NCBI GenBank assembly: GCA_965200895.1
Contig: CBDAVM010000001.1
Location: forward strand, 2,480,001-2,544,000
Length of the DNA stretch: 64,000 bases
Reading direction: 5' to 3'
DNA from: WTFV01 sp965200895
GTDB lineage: Bacteria > Acidobacteriota > Vicinamibacteria > Vicinamibacterales > UBA8438
Shown one piece after another: positions 34,964 to 43,723 of the stretch (position 1 is its first letter; each line of letters begins with the position of its first letter). The translations under genes and the position numbers were made by a program. The notes under the pieces were generated by a model that worked only from the letters and a program-made list of their open reading frames with translations, was not told where the DNA came from and did no database searches.

Positions 34964-35902
34964 ATGTCCACTCGACTCCTTCGCCTCGCCAGCCTGCCGG
35001 CGCTCGGCCTCCTGCTGCTCACACCGTCCGCGTCGGTCGCACAGCTCGACCAGACCGCGACGTGGGCCTCGCATCTCTCCAACGAGTACCGCGTCGTGCC
35101 GAATGTGACGTATCACGTCGCGAACGGATTCGAGAACCGCGTCGATCTCTATCTGCCGGGCAACGCGTCCGGACCCTCGCCGGTGCTGATGTACATCCAC
35201 GGCGGCGGCTGGGTCGGCGGCAGCAAGGAGGGCAACGTCCTGCGGTTGCTGCCCTGGCTGGAGAAGGGCTGGGCCGTGGTCAACGTGCAGTACCGGCTGG
35301 GCCGCATCTCGCGGGCTCCGGCCGCGGTGGAGGACTGCCTCTGCGCCCTGCACTGGGTGAAGAGCAACGCGGAGCAGTACGGTTTCGATACGTCGCGCAT
35401 CGTCGTCACCGGCAACTCGGCGGGCGGGCACCTGGCGCTGACCACGGGGATGGTGCCGGATTCGGCTGGCCTCGACCTGGAGTGCCAGCCGCGGGGCGAC
35501 CTGGGCGTCGCCGCGATCATCAACTGGTACGGCATCACCGACGTGGGTGACCTCCTGCAGGGCGTGAACGAGAAGTCGTACGCGGTGCGCTGGATGGGTA
35601 GCCTGCCGGACCGGCTTGATGTCGCCCGCCGCGTGTCGCCGCTCAGCTACGTCCGGGCCGGTCTGCCGCCGGTGCTCAGCATCCATGGGGACGCTGACAC
35701 GGTCGTCCCGCATCAGCACGCGGTACGGCTGCACGAAGAGTTGTCGGCGGCCGGCGTCGACAATCAGTTGCATACGGTGCCGGGCGGAGGCCACGGCCGC
35801 TTCACCCGTGACGAGACGATCGTGATCTTCGAGGCCATCCAGGCCTTCCTCGGGGAGCACGGGCTCGGAGACATGCCCGCGCCGACCCAGGGTCAGCAGT
35901 GA
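34964..35902 (+). CDS. Secreted alpha/beta hydrolase (HGGG esterase type)
   Basis: 312 residues with a signal peptide ending SASVAQ. The oxyanion-hole motif HGGGW starts at residue 79. The nucleophile elbow GNSAGG has Ser152, the acid is in HGDADTVVP (Asp245), and the base is in GGGHGRF (His277). These features match the bacterial ferulate-esterase/BD-FAE and carboxylesterase group, which cleaves esters including those on plant polysaccharides. ATG 34964 follows AAGGGAAAGG. The frame is open further upstream, but that part has no signal-peptide character. The stop overlaps the start of a second hydrolase (GTGA), so the two are coupled. A TATACT at 34848-34853 is a possible promoter element. 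Confidence 0.85.
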   Translation: MSTRLLRLASLPALGLLLLTPSASVAQLDQTATWASHLSNEYRVVPNVTYHVANGFENRVDLYLPGNASGPSPVLMYIHGGGWVGGSKEGNVLRLLPWLEKGWAVVNVQYRLGRISRAPAAVEDCLCALHWVKSNAEQYGFDTSRIVVTGNSAGGHLALTTGMVPDSAGLDLECQPRGDLGVAAIINWYGITDVGDLLQGVNEKSYAVRWMGSLPDRLDVARRVSPLSYVRAGLPPVLSIHGDADTVVPHQHAVRLHEELSAAGVDNQLHTVPGGGHGRFTRDETIVIFEAIQAFLGEHGLGDMPAPTQGQQ

Positions 35903-37563
35903 CCCGTTCGTTCCGCCCGCGGCCGAGCCGTTCTCGGCCGCGGGGCGGTCGGCTTCCGCGCTGGTGCGCCACCGTCGTCGGGCTGGCGTCGGTGGTTCTC
36001 TGTGGCGGTGAGACCGCGCGCGCCGGCCAGGTGACGGAGAGCGCCCTGGACGAGGCAGTGGCCTCGTTCTGGTCCGCAACGTCCGAAGACGAGATCGCCT
36101 CCGCCTCCGCCGCCATCCTCGCCGTCGACCCCGACATCGAGGAGATCTGGGCGCGGCTGCGCGCCGGCCGGCCCTACGCGGCCGACGCGCCCACCGGCCG
36201 GCGGCTCCTGACCCGCGAGAACCGGGACGGTGTCGAGCACGGCTACGTGGTGCGCGTGCCCGGGAACTACGACCCGTCGATTCGCTACCCGGTGATCGTC
36301 TACCTGCACGGCGGCGTGTCGCGGCCGAAGCGTGAGGATGGGACCTGGTGGCGCCGCGAGGAGCGGCTGGCCCGGGACGACGCCGTCGTCGTGGCGCCCG
36401 CCTCGTGGAACGAGTCGCTCTGGTGGCAGGACAGCCAGATCGAGAACCTGGCCGGCGTCCTCAACGACCTGAAGCGGACCTGGAACGTCGACGAGAACCG
36501 CGTCTACCTGATCGGGATCTCCGACGGCGCGACCGGCGCGTTCTACCACGCGATGAAGGCGACGACCCCGTGGGCCGCGTTCCTTCCGTTGAACGGCCAT
36601 CCGGTGGTGCTCGCCAACCCGGCGTCGGACGTCGATGGCGAGATGCACGTGACCAATCTGCGCAACAAGCCGCTCTTCATCGTCAACGGCGGCCGCGATC
36701 CGCTGTACCCGGCCGCATCGGTGGTCCCGTTCATGCGGCTCTTCCAGCAGGCGGGGGTGTTCCTCGACTTCCGACCGCAGCCGGAGGCCGGGCACGACGT
36801 GAGCTGGTGGGACGACCAGAAGCCGGCCATGGACGCGTTCATGACCCGGCAGATCCGCCGGCCGCTCCCCGCCCGCCTGTCGTGGGAGACCGAGCGGTCG
36901 GATCGTTACAACCGTGCGCACTGGCTGGTCATCACCGAACTGGGCGCAGTCGAGGGCGAGCCGGACCTGGAGGCGTACAACACGGTCATGGATCAGAACT
37001 CGGGCATCCCGCTGGGCATCAACATGATCGGTCAGATGGTCGACGGATCAGGCCTGCGCGTGCTCGAGGTCGGCTCGGACTCGATGGCGTCGGCGGCCGG
37101 CATGCGGAACGACGACACGATCGTCGAGGTGGCCGGCACGTCGGGTCCGTCGGTCGAGGATCTCAGGCAGGCGTTGATCGGGTTCGCGCCGGGACAGCAG
37201 ATACCGTTGGTCGTGCAGCGCGGCGCCGAGCGCATCGCGATGACGCTCGAATATCCCGCCGAAGCGGCCCCGCGCGGCCGGCCGGCGTTTCCTCGCACGC
37301 GTGTTCCGGGACGCGTGGAGCTGGATCAGCGGGGCAACACCGTCACGGCCTACACGCGGGGGGTGAGGCGGTTCACGCTCCTGATCTCTCCGGAGCAGTT
37401 CGACTTCACGCAGCCGATCGCGGTGGCGGTCAACGACGTCACGGTGTTCGACGGCATGGTCGAGCCCGACATCGCCGTCCTGCTGCGCTGGGTGGCTGTC
37501 GATCAGGATCGCACCGCGATGTACGGCGCCGAGCTGGACATCGCGGTGCCGCCCGGGTCGTGA
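35899..37563 (+). CDS. Secreted alpha/beta hydrolase fused to a PDZ domain
   Basis: 554 residues. A signal sequence (WCATVVGLASVVLCGG) precedes an alpha/beta-hydrolase domain: YLHGGV (136-140), nucleophile Ser208 in GISDGATG, Asp265 in NGGRDPLYP and His297 in EAGHDVSWW. A PDZ-like domain (about 370-450; LGINMIGQM, AAGMRNDDTIVEVAGT) and a short beta-rich tail (VTAYTRGVRRFTLLIS) follow. The hydrolase part resembles PHB-depolymerase or feruloyl-esterase-like enzymes, and PDZ normally binds C-terminal peptides. It starts at the GTG that overlaps the upstream stop. The 3' end is followed by an imperfect duplicate of its last ~38 bp. Confidence 0.85.
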   Translation: MTRSFRPRPSRSRPRGGRLPRWCATVVGLASVVLCGGETARAGQVTESALDEAVASFWSATSEDEIASASAAILAVDPDIEEIWARLRAGRPYAADAPTGRRLLTRENRDGVEHGYVVRVPGNYDPSIRYPVIVYLHGGVSRPKREDGTWWRREERLARDDAVVVAPASWNESLWWQDSQIENLAGVLNDLKRTWNVDENRVYLIGISDGATGAFYHAMKATTPWAAFLPLNGHPVVLANPASDVDGEMHVTNLRNKPLFIVNGGRDPLYPAASVVPFMRLFQQAGVFLDFRPQPEAGHDVSWWDDQKPAMDAFMTRQIRRPLPARLSWETERSDRYNRAHWLVITELGAVEGEPDLEAYNTVMDQNSGIPLGINMIGQMVDGSGLRVLEVGSDSMASAAGMRNDDTIVEVAGTSGPSVEDLRQALIGFAPGQQIPLVVQRGAERIAMTLEYPAEAAPRGRPAFPRTRVPGRVELDQRGNTVTAYTRGVRRFTLLISPEQFDFTQPIAVAVNDVTVFDGMVEPDIAVLLRWVAVDQDRTAMYGAELDIAVPPGS

Positions 37564-37609
37564 CGCCCGGGCTCGACGTCACGGTGCCGCCCGCGCCGTG
37601 ACGCCGGGC
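37534..37609 (+). repeat. Imperfect 38-bp tandem duplication of a gene 3' end
   Basis: Bases 37534-37571 encode the end of the PDZ hydrolase (LDIAVPPGS and stop). Bases 37572-37609 repeat them with few changes and would encode LDVTVPPAP and stop in a different frame. The second copy is therefore a non-coding tail duplicate. Confidence 0.6.
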
Positions 37610-37699
37610 CTCGCCGGTTGGGACGGCAGCGTCCTGCGCAGGTCGGATGGCGGGTCCGCACCGACAGTCCGGCGCGAACCCGCCCGCGTTCGCGCAACG

Positions 37700-38197
37700 C
37701 TACTGCAGGTCCGCCGCCGCGGCGTCGATTCCCGCCTGCCCGCAGATGGCGTCGTTGGCGCCGGTGTCGCCGCTGACGCCGATCCCGCCGACGTGGTAGC
37801 CGTCCGCGGTCATGATCGGCAGGCCGCCTTCGAAGTAGATGATTCCCGGCACGAACGCCGCCGCCCCGGGCGTGCCGCCGCCGAACGCCATCTCGCCCCA
37901 CTGGAGCGTCGATCTCGGGCTGACGGCGGAGCTGCGCGCCTTGCCGATCGCGACGTCCTGCGACAGCAGTTGCGCGTCATCCATCCGGTGGTAGGCCTTC
38001 AGGTTGCCGTGATTGTCGGTCACCGCGATGTGCATCAGCCAGCCCTCGGCCTCCGCGCGGGCGACGCAGGCGTCGATCATCTTGCGGGCGGCGGCGGCGG
38101 TCAGGATGGGCCGTTCCTCGGCGGCCTCGGCTGCCGGTGCAGCGGTGGAGGCCAGGATTGCGACGGTGAGGGCGGTGAACAGACTGCGGTTACGCAT
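37700..38197 (-). CDS. Secreted HbpS/GlcG-like protein (DUF336)
   Basis: 165 residues with a signal peptide (FTALTVAILASTAAPAAEA). The body matches the GlcG/HbpS fold: LTAAAARKMIDACVARAEAEGW, AVTDNHGNLKAYHRMDDA, IAIGKARSSA-type motif, and GGLPIMTADGYHVGGIGVSG near the C-terminus. Members bind heme or cobalamin, or accompany glycolate and diol metabolism genes; the ligand here cannot be told. The start is firm: GGAGGAG lies seven bases before ATG 38197. The upstream 287 bp to the DUF1080 gene holds no gene or motif that I can support. Confidence 0.85.
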   Translation of the reverse strand: MRNRSLFTALTVAILASTAAPAAEAAEERPILTAAAARKMIDACVARAEAEGWLMHIAVTDNHGNLKAYHRMDDAQLLSQDVAIGKARSSAVSPRSTLQWGEMAFGGGTPGAAAFVPGIIYFEGGLPIMTADGYHVGGIGVSGDTGANDAICGQAGIDAAAADLQ

Positions 38198-38484
38198 TTC
38201 GTATCTCCTCCGATGTGGTGTGGTTGGTGAACGAGGGACGCACGTACGAATACAGGGAACACTACGGGAACCGGGACTGCGGCCATGCGCCTCCCGCGGC
38301 CTCGCGGATCCGACGGTTGCGACCGAACATGCGAAGACACACGTTGGACGATCCACATGTCGGATCGAGGCGGTCGGCGGCTACCCCTGCTGAGGACACT
38401 GACGGAAATCATCTTGCCACGCGCCCGGGCGCCGGCCCTGGAATCCACGGGCCGGGCTCCGCTGCGGTGGCAAACCAATATCGA

Positions 38485-39243
38485 TCACGGTTCCTGCAGC
38501 TCCCGGACCCAGATGTTGCGGTAGCTGACGAGGTTGGTGTGGTCCTGGAGCCGGATCGGCGCCTTCGGGGCATGCGCCTCGTAGCGCGGCGCGCCCCGGA
38601 ACACGGTGGGGCCGGCGAGCTCCACGTGGTTCTGCACGAGCACGCCGTTGTGCAGCACCGTCATCGTTGCCGGGCGCTCCAGGCTGCCGTCGTCGCGAAA
38701 GCGCGGGGCCATGAAGACGATGTCGTAGGTCTGCCACTCTCCCGGCTCGCGCGAGACGTTGACCAGGGGGATGTGCTGCTTGTAGATGCTGGCCGCCTGC
38801 CCGTTGGAGTACGTGCGGTTCTCGTGCGAGTCGAGCACCTGCACCTCGTAGCGCTCCATCAGGAAGACGCCGCTGTTGCCGCGGCCCTGTCCCTCGCCGA
38901 CGATCTCGGTCGGGGTGCGCCACTCGACGTGGAGCTGCACGTCGCCGAAGCTGTCCCGGGTGGAGATCGACCCGGTGCCCGGCCGGACCGTCATCGCCCC
39001 GTCGGCCACCGTCCACTCCGCCGCGCCGTGGCGGCCGGTCCACTGCGACAGGTCCTTCCCGTCGAAGAGCACGATGGCGTCCGAAGGCGCCCGGCCGTGC
39101 CCTCCGGGGTCGACGACGGATGGCTCCGGCTGCCAGACCTCGGTCTTCTCGGGCGGCGGCAGTTCGGCTCCCTCCTGCGCCAGAGCGGTCAACAGCACGG
39201 GAACCACGAACACCATCGCAAGCGGCAGATAACGCTGCATCAT
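38485..39243 (-). CDS. Secreted DUF1080 protein (3-keto-disaccharide hydrolase-like)
   Basis: 252 residues from ATG 39243, which has GGGGAAGGA upstream. A signal peptide (YLPLAMVFVVPVLLTALA) precedes a concanavalin-like beta-sandwich with the DUF1080 hallmarks LFDGKDLSQWTG, EWRTPTE, GNSGVFLMERYEVQVLDS, GEWQTYDIVFMAPRF and IRLQDHTNLVSYRNIWVRE. DUF1080 proteins bind or cleave sugars, and some act on 3-keto-glycosides. The adjacent Gfo/Idh/MocA oxidoreductase, a family that includes sugar 3-dehydrogenases, fits an oxidise-then-cleave sugar pathway (inference). The two genes face the same way with 89 bp between them. Confidence 0.88.
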   Translation of the reverse strand: MMQRYLPLAMVFVVPVLLTALAQEGAELPPPEKTEVWQPEPSVVDPGGHGRAPSDAIVLFDGKDLSQWTGRHGAAEWTVADGAMTVRPGTGSISTRDSFGDVQLHVEWRTPTEIVGEGQGRGNSGVFLMERYEVQVLDSHENRTYSNGQAASIYKQHIPLVNVSREPGEWQTYDIVFMAPRFRDDGSLERPATMTVLHNGVLVQNHVELAGPTVFRGAPRYEAHAPKAPIRLQDHTNLVSYRNIWVRELQEP

Positions 39244-39332
39244 GCGGTCCTTCCCCAATCACGCCTCGTGTCGCCGGTGGATGCCGGCCCGCGGGGCGGG
39301 CGCCGTCGACTGCCTTCCCGAGCCGCCATGGA

Positions 39333-40679
39333 CTACACCTGCGGCAGCTTCCAGGGGCCGTCGTACTTCGCCTTCAACAGCACGTTGGCCGCGTCGTTGT
39401 CCTGGAAGGTCATCTGCTCGCCGTCCCAGTGCACCTTCGCGCCGGTCCGGAAGGCGATGTTGCCGAGATGCGCGTTGACCGCGGCCAGGCTGCCGACCTC
39501 GGCGTTGCAGACCGGCTGGCGGCGCGTCTTCATGCAGTCGATGAAGTTCGCGGTGTGCTGGTCGAGCCCGCGTTGCCCGGCCGCCGCCACGACCGGCGGG
39601 CGCGTCTCCATGCGCCAGGCGACCGGGCGTCGGTTCTCGAGCTTCTCCTCGGGGAAGATCTCCCAGCCCCGGCGGTCGACGACCAGCGTCCCGTTGTTGC
39701 CGACGAACGCCACCCCGTGGGCGCGCTGGAACGGTCCGAGCTCGATCATGGTGGCCTGCTCCCAGACCATCAGGAAGTCGTCGAACTCGTAGAGTGCGGT
39801 CAGCGTGTCGGGCGTCTCCTGGGCGTCGTCCGGGTAGGCGAGCTTGCCGCCGCTGGCCGCGATGGAGTTGGGCGCGCCGGCCTGCATGCCCCAGAGGACG
39901 ATGTCGATGATGTGCACGCCCCAGTCGGTCATCAGGCCGCCGGCGTAGTCCCAGTACCAGCGGAAGTTGAAGTGGAAGCGGTTGCGGTTGAAGGGCCGCT
40001 TCGGGGCCGGGCCCAGCCACATGTCGTAGTCGACGCCGTCGGGGGCGGGCTCGTCCGGCACGTTCGGCACCGGCGGCAGCCAGTTCATGTAGGCCCAGGC
40101 CCGCACCGTCCGGATACGTCCGAGCTTGCCGGAGTGCACGAAGTCGATCGCCTCGGCCCAGTGCGGGCCGCTGCGCTGCCACTGGCCGATCTGAACGACC
40201 CGGTCGTAGCGCTTCGCCGCCGCCACCATCAGACGGCTCTCCTCGATGGAATTGGCGAGAGGCTTCTCGCAGTAGACGTCCTTGCCCGCCTCGCACGCCT
40301 CGACCATCTGCAGGCAGTGCCAGTGGTCCGGCGTGCCGATGACCACCGCGTCGAGGTCCGGATTCTCCAGCAGGGCCCGGTAGTCGCCGTAGACCTTCGG
40401 CGTGGCCGACGTCATGTCCTCCACATCGCGCTTGCGCCGCTCCAGCACGCCGGCGTCGACGTCGCACAGCGCCCCGCACTCCACCTCGTTCATCCGCAGC
40501 AGGGACCGCAGGTTCGAGAAACCCATTCCGTTGCAGCCGATGACGCCGATGACAATCCGGTCGCTCGGCGACACCCCCTGCTCGCGGGTGCGGACGGCGG
40601 TCGGCAACAGCGATGCGGCGCCCGCGCCGGCTGCGGCGGCGGTTGAATCGGTCAGAAAGCGGCGACGTGTGATTGGCAT
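39333..40679 (-). CDS. Tat-exported Gfo/Idh/MocA family oxidoreductase
   Basis: 448 residues. The twin-arginine signal is ITRRRFLTDSTAAAAGAGAAS. A Rossmann nucleotide-binding motif follows (IVIGVIGCNGMGFSN). The family motif EKPLANS is present, as is the substrate-side histidine segment GGLMTDWGVHIIDIVLWGM. The enzymes oxidise or reduce sugars and related cyclitols using tightly bound NAD(P), and the Tat signal agrees with export of a pre-folded cofactor-loaded protein. The start is set by GAGGAG six bases before ATG 40679. It is immediately upstream of the DUF1080 gene in the same direction. Confidence 0.9.
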   Translation of the reverse strand: MPITRRRFLTDSTAAAAGAGAASLLPTAVRTREQGVSPSDRIVIGVIGCNGMGFSNLRSLLRMNEVECGALCDVDAGVLERRKRDVEDMTSATPKVYGDYRALLENPDLDAVVIGTPDHWHCLQMVEACEAGKDVYCEKPLANSIEESRLMVAAAKRYDRVVQIGQWQRSGPHWAEAIDFVHSGKLGRIRTVRAWAYMNWLPPVPNVPDEPAPDGVDYDMWLGPAPKRPFNRNRFHFNFRWYWDYAGGLMTDWGVHIIDIVLWGMQAGAPNSIAASGGKLAYPDDAQETPDTLTALYEFDDFLMVWEQATMIELGPFQRAHGVAFVGNNGTLVVDRRGWEIFPEEKLENRRPVAWRMETRPPVVAAAGQRGLDQHTANFIDCMKTRRQPVCNAEVGSLAAVNAHLGNIAFRTGAKVHWDGEQMTFQDNDAANVLLKAKYDGPWKLPQV

Positions 40680-40997
40680 GGCAACTCCTCGCAGCACGTA
40701 TTCTATCCGGGATCCTGAGCGTTCCGAAGTACACGAAGGGACTGTCGAACCCGCGGCGTCGGACGCCGATGGCGTCCCACAGCGCCGTCCGGTCCCAGGT
40801 CGGATTGAAGGCGCTCACCAGGTTCCCGGAGACGGGAGCGACGGGCGGGTCGCGGTCGTGCGACGGCGCGCGAAAGCCATGCGGGCGTTCCCAGGCGCTC
40901 GCGGCGCAGAACGCCGCGGAGTGCGTTCCGCGCCGCAAGCTTCCGGGGCGATGGGAACTGCGGCCAACGCGGAGCCTTGACGACGGGTTGGCCGGCG
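40680..40997. other. Intergenic stretch with inverted-repeat element
   Basis: About 320 bp between the oxidoreductase start and the end of the next minus-strand gene. It contains the best copy of the REP-like element: a 14-bp inverted repeat (40901-40914 with 40923-40936, one mismatch, 8-base loop) followed by AAGCTTCC. Both arms match the half copies at 18134 and 42711. The remainder has open frames but no ribosome-binding site or recognisable domain. Confidence 0.5.
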
Positions 40998-42026
40998 CTA
41001 GCGCGACGCGTCCTGCCCCTCGCCCTCCAGGGCGCCGGCCAGAATGACCGCCATCGAGTAGTTCCCTTCGTGGCAGGCATACTCGAAGACAGGCGCCGGG
41101 TTCCACTGCATCGGGATCTCGTACGTCCAGGGGGCGGTCCACGTGTTCGGATCGTCGACCGTCACCTCGTAGAGCAGCACGCCGGCCGCCGCGCGGGTGA
41201 AGCGCTCGGTGAGTTGCAGGTCGGCAGTGGCCCCGCCGCGCATGAAGCTGGTCTCGCGCAGAAAGTTCGTGGTTTCGACGACAAGCGTGTCGCCCTCCCA
41301 GCGCCCGCGCGACTCCCCGGCCCACTGGCGCAGGCCGGTGAACGGCCGGCCGTCGAGCGGGATGACGCGCGGGTTGTGGTTCATCTCGTTGTAGATGACC
41401 ACGGAATCCGGCGTCTGGAAGAGTTGCATGTTGTTGTTGTAGCCGCCCGGCGTCATCGGCGGTCCGGCATTGAAGCCGACGATGCAGCGCACCTGCAGCC
41501 CGTTGGCGCCGAGGTCATCGACCCAGCCGCCCGGCGTCGGCTGGTGCGGTCCGGTGTTCCTGCGTGCTTCCGCCAGTGCGTCGCGCCTGGCCTGCGCTTC
41601 CTCCGTGAGCGGCGGAATGCGCCCGCTGGGCGGATCGACCACCAGCGACGTGCGGTTGGTGGAGACCGCCGACGTGCCGCGGTCGAACCAGAAGTTGTTG
41701 TACGACCCGGGTGCGCCGTCGACCCCGCGGTCCACGTTGCCGGACGGGTCCGCTTCCGTTCGCCGGGCGGGCCGGGCGGCGAGATCGGCGTTCCGGTCGA
41801 GCGCCGCCTGCTCCAGGGCGGTCGCTTCCTCCGCGGTCAGGAACTCCTGCCCGGCGCGGTCTTCCGGGCGCTCCATCGGGGTGATGGTGCGGAAGTCCCA
41901 GACGCCCTGCAGATCGGGGTCGCCCCACGGCGTGGGTGGGACTTCGCCCTGCGCCGCGACGGACAGGGGAGCCAGTGCCGCGACCGCCAGGATCGTCGAC
42001 AAACCCGCGATTCGTCCGCGTCCCAT
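40998..42026 (-). CDS. Secreted acidobacterial protein with GESRGRWEGDTLVV motif
   Basis: 342 residues; signal peptide GLSTILAVAALAPLSVAAQG. AGGAGGTG lies a few bases before ATG 42026, fixing the start. The mature protein begins PPTPWGDPDLQGVWDFRTITPMERP. It includes SLVVDPPSGRIPPLT, IYNEMNHNPRVIPLDGRP, and the family core AGESRGRWEGDTLVVETTNF followed by LTERFTR and YEVTVDDPNTWTAPWTYEI. I know this as a widespread acidobacterial secreted family without an assigned function. Two shorter relatives lie at 42859 and 43724. It is divergent from the DUF6152 gene, its usual neighbour, with a 268-bp shared upstream region. Confidence 0.8.
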   Translation of the reverse strand: MGRGRIAGLSTILAVAALAPLSVAAQGEVPPTPWGDPDLQGVWDFRTITPMERPEDRAGQEFLTAEEATALEQAALDRNADLAARPARRTEADPSGNVDRGVDGAPGSYNNFWFDRGTSAVSTNRTSLVVDPPSGRIPPLTEEAQARRDALAEARRNTGPHQPTPGGWVDDLGANGLQVRCIVGFNAGPPMTPGGYNNNMQLFQTPDSVVIYNEMNHNPRVIPLDGRPFTGLRQWAGESRGRWEGDTLVVETTNFLRETSFMRGGATADLQLTERFTRAAAGVLLYEVTVDDPNTWTAPWTYEIPMQWNPAPVFEYACHEGNYSMAVILAGALEGEGQDASR

Positions 42027-42294
42027 CAGACACCTCCTGCAGATATCGATACCGAAATCACCTGATGTATTGGAGAGTCCCACAATAACATGGCTCATTC
42101 GACCGGCAGAGTGCACCCGGTTCGCTGTCGTCATCCGCAGCACCCGCCTGCTGCATGCCGGGAAAGCGGCTCGACTTCGCCGGGCGTTTGCCGGCCGGGC
42201 CGGCCCGCGGCGAGGCCATGCGGTGCAATTGCGCTGTTGTCCTCGCGGGTGTAACCTGCTGCATCATGCGGTCCGCGCCGACCGCGGGAGGGAC

Positions 42295-42714
42295 ATGCCG
42301 ATGAGAACGCTGGCGATAGCGCTCGTGAGTGTGGGGGTGGTGCTGGCCGCGGCAACCGGATCCGCGCACCACTCGTTCTCGGCGGAGTTCGACATCGAGA
42401 AGCCGGTCACGCTCGAAGGCAGGCTGACCGAGCTGGAGTGGGTCAACCCCCACGGGTGGATTCACATGGACGTGGAGGATCCCGACGGCACGGTCACGAA
42501 CTGGGCCGTCGAGCTGGGCAACCCGACGGCGCTTCTGCGTCGCGGCCTGCGACGGAGCGACTTTCCGCCGGGGATCGAGTTCGTGGTCGAGGGGTACGAG
42601 GCCAAGGACGGCTCACCGACCGCCAATGCGATCACCGTGACGTTCCCGGATGGGCGCGACTTCTTCGCCGGCTCGTCCGGCACTGGCGCGCCGGTGCCGC
42701 AGGGACAGCGCTAG
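42295..42714 (+). CDS. Secreted DUF6152 protein
   Basis: 139 residues from ATG 42295 with GGGAGGG just upstream (ATG 42301 is the alternative). A signal peptide (LAIALVSVGVVLAAATGSA) is followed by the DUF6152 hallmark HHSFSAEFDIEKPVTLEGRL, then EWVNPHGWIHMDVED and a beta-rich OB-like body (FVVEGYEAKDGSPTANAITVTF). The HH at the mature N-terminus could bind metal once the signal peptide is removed (inference). The family is regularly found beside the PDLQGVW/GRWEGDTLVV proteins, as here. The function is unknown. The stop codon TAG is part of a REP-like repeat. Confidence 0.85.
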   Translation: MPMRTLAIALVSVGVVLAAATGSAHHSFSAEFDIEKPVTLEGRLTELEWVNPHGWIHMDVEDPDGTVTNWAVELGNPTALLRRGLRRSDFPPGIEFVVEGYEAKDGSPTANAITVTFPDGRDFFAGSSGTGAPVPQGQR

Positions 42715-42744
42715 GAGCTTGCGCCGCAGAACGCAGCGAAGCGA
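42711..42744 (+). repeat. Dispersed REP-like repeat (half copy)
   Basis: Begins at the stop codon of the DUF6152 gene with CTAGGAGCTTGCGCCGCAGA and continues ACGCAGCGAAGCGA. It matches, in opposite orientation, the element at 18134-18157. The copy at 40901-40943 carries both arms. Confidence 0.45.
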
Positions 42745-42858
42745 AGTGCCGAGGCGCAGGGTCATGGAGCGGGGGATGGGCCGAAAACGCCGATCCCGCG
42801 CGGCGTTTCGGGGCGCTGGGGCGCCGTGCGCGCGCCATCGCGCGGAGGGATGATCATC

Positions 42859-43641
42859 GTGTCCAAGCGATCCATGCCGGCCGTCTTCGCGGCCATCTGT
42901 TTCTGTCTGTTCCTGTCGCTGCCCGTGGCGGCGCCGGCGCAGTCCGGCTCTGCGGAGACCTACGTGCCGCCGCGCACGCCGGACGGGCAGCCCGACCTGC
43001 AGGGCATCTGGCAGGCGCTCAACACCGCCGCCTGGGACATCCAGGACCACCGGCCGAGCGCCGGGGTGCCCGCCGGCCAGGGCGTCGTCGACGGAAACGA
43101 GATCCCGTACCAGCCATGGGCGCTCGCGCAGAAGCGGGAGAACTACGAGAACCGGCTGACCGCCGACCCCAACCGGCAGTGCTATCTGCCGGGCGTGCCG
43201 CGGATCACCTACATGCCGTATCCCTTCCAGATTCTCCAGTTCTCCGATCGCATCCTGATCCTGTACGAGTATGTGCACGCCTCGCGCACCGTCTACATGG
43301 ACGGAAGCGCGCACCCCGAGGGGCACATCGACTTCTGGATGGGCGATTCGCGCGGGCGCTGGGAGGGCGACACGCTGGTCGTCGACGTGATCCACTTCAA
43401 CGACCGGACGTGGTTCGACCGGGCCGGCAACTTCCACAGCGAGGCCCTGCACGTGGTCGAGCGCTACACGCCGACTGGACCGGATCACCTGCACTACGAG
43501 GTCACGATCGAGGATCCGAAGGTGTTCACGCGGCCCTGGACGATGAGCATGCCGCTCTATCGGCGCCAGGAAGCGAACGTCCAGCTCCTGGAGTACGAAT
43601 GCTACGCCTACTCCGAGGAGGAGCTGGCGGCGGACAAATGA
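42859..43641 (+). CDS. Secreted acidobacterial protein with GDSRGRWEGDTLVV motif (short form 1)
   Basis: 260 residues. GGAGGG (42844-42849) abuts ATG 42850 but is nine bases from GTG 42859, so GTG is preferred. Signal peptide: VFAAICFCLFLSLPVAAPAQS. The mature part runs PPRTPDGQPDLQGIWQALNTA, PYQPWALAQKRENYENRLTADP, CYLPGVPRITYMPYPFQILQF, then GDSRGRWEGDTLVVDVIHFND, HVVERYTPTGPDHLHYEVTIED and FTRPWTMSMPLY. It contains two cysteines that may pair. It is related to the products at 40998 and 43724 and lies in a plausible operon with DUF6152. Confidence 0.8.
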   Translation: MSKRSMPAVFAAICFCLFLSLPVAAPAQSGSAETYVPPRTPDGQPDLQGIWQALNTAAWDIQDHRPSAGVPAGQGVVDGNEIPYQPWALAQKRENYENRLTADPNRQCYLPGVPRITYMPYPFQILQFSDRILILYEYVHASRTVYMDGSAHPEGHIDFWMGDSRGRWEGDTLVVDVIHFNDRTWFDRAGNFHSEALHVVERYTPTGPDHLHYEVTIEDPKVFTRPWTMSMPLYRRQEANVQLLEYECYAYSEEELAADK

Positions 43642-43723
43642 CCGTTTCGAATCGCGCGTCGCCCGCGACGGGAACGACCCTGCGGGCGGGGACTTTCGCC
43701 ACGGGCTGTCCAGGGAGGATCCG

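Noticed and set aside
38285..38524. 79-codon plus-strand frame upstream of the HbpS/GlcG gene
   Set aside because: It has no ribosome-binding site, runs into the DUF1080 gene on the opposite strand, and its composition is not protein-like.
40700..40830. Minus-strand peptide-like stretch upstream of the Gfo/Idh/MocA gene (NPTWDRTALWDAIGVRRRGF)
   Set aside because: It looks somewhat protein-like and could be a relic, but I found no matching gene in the window and no start signal.
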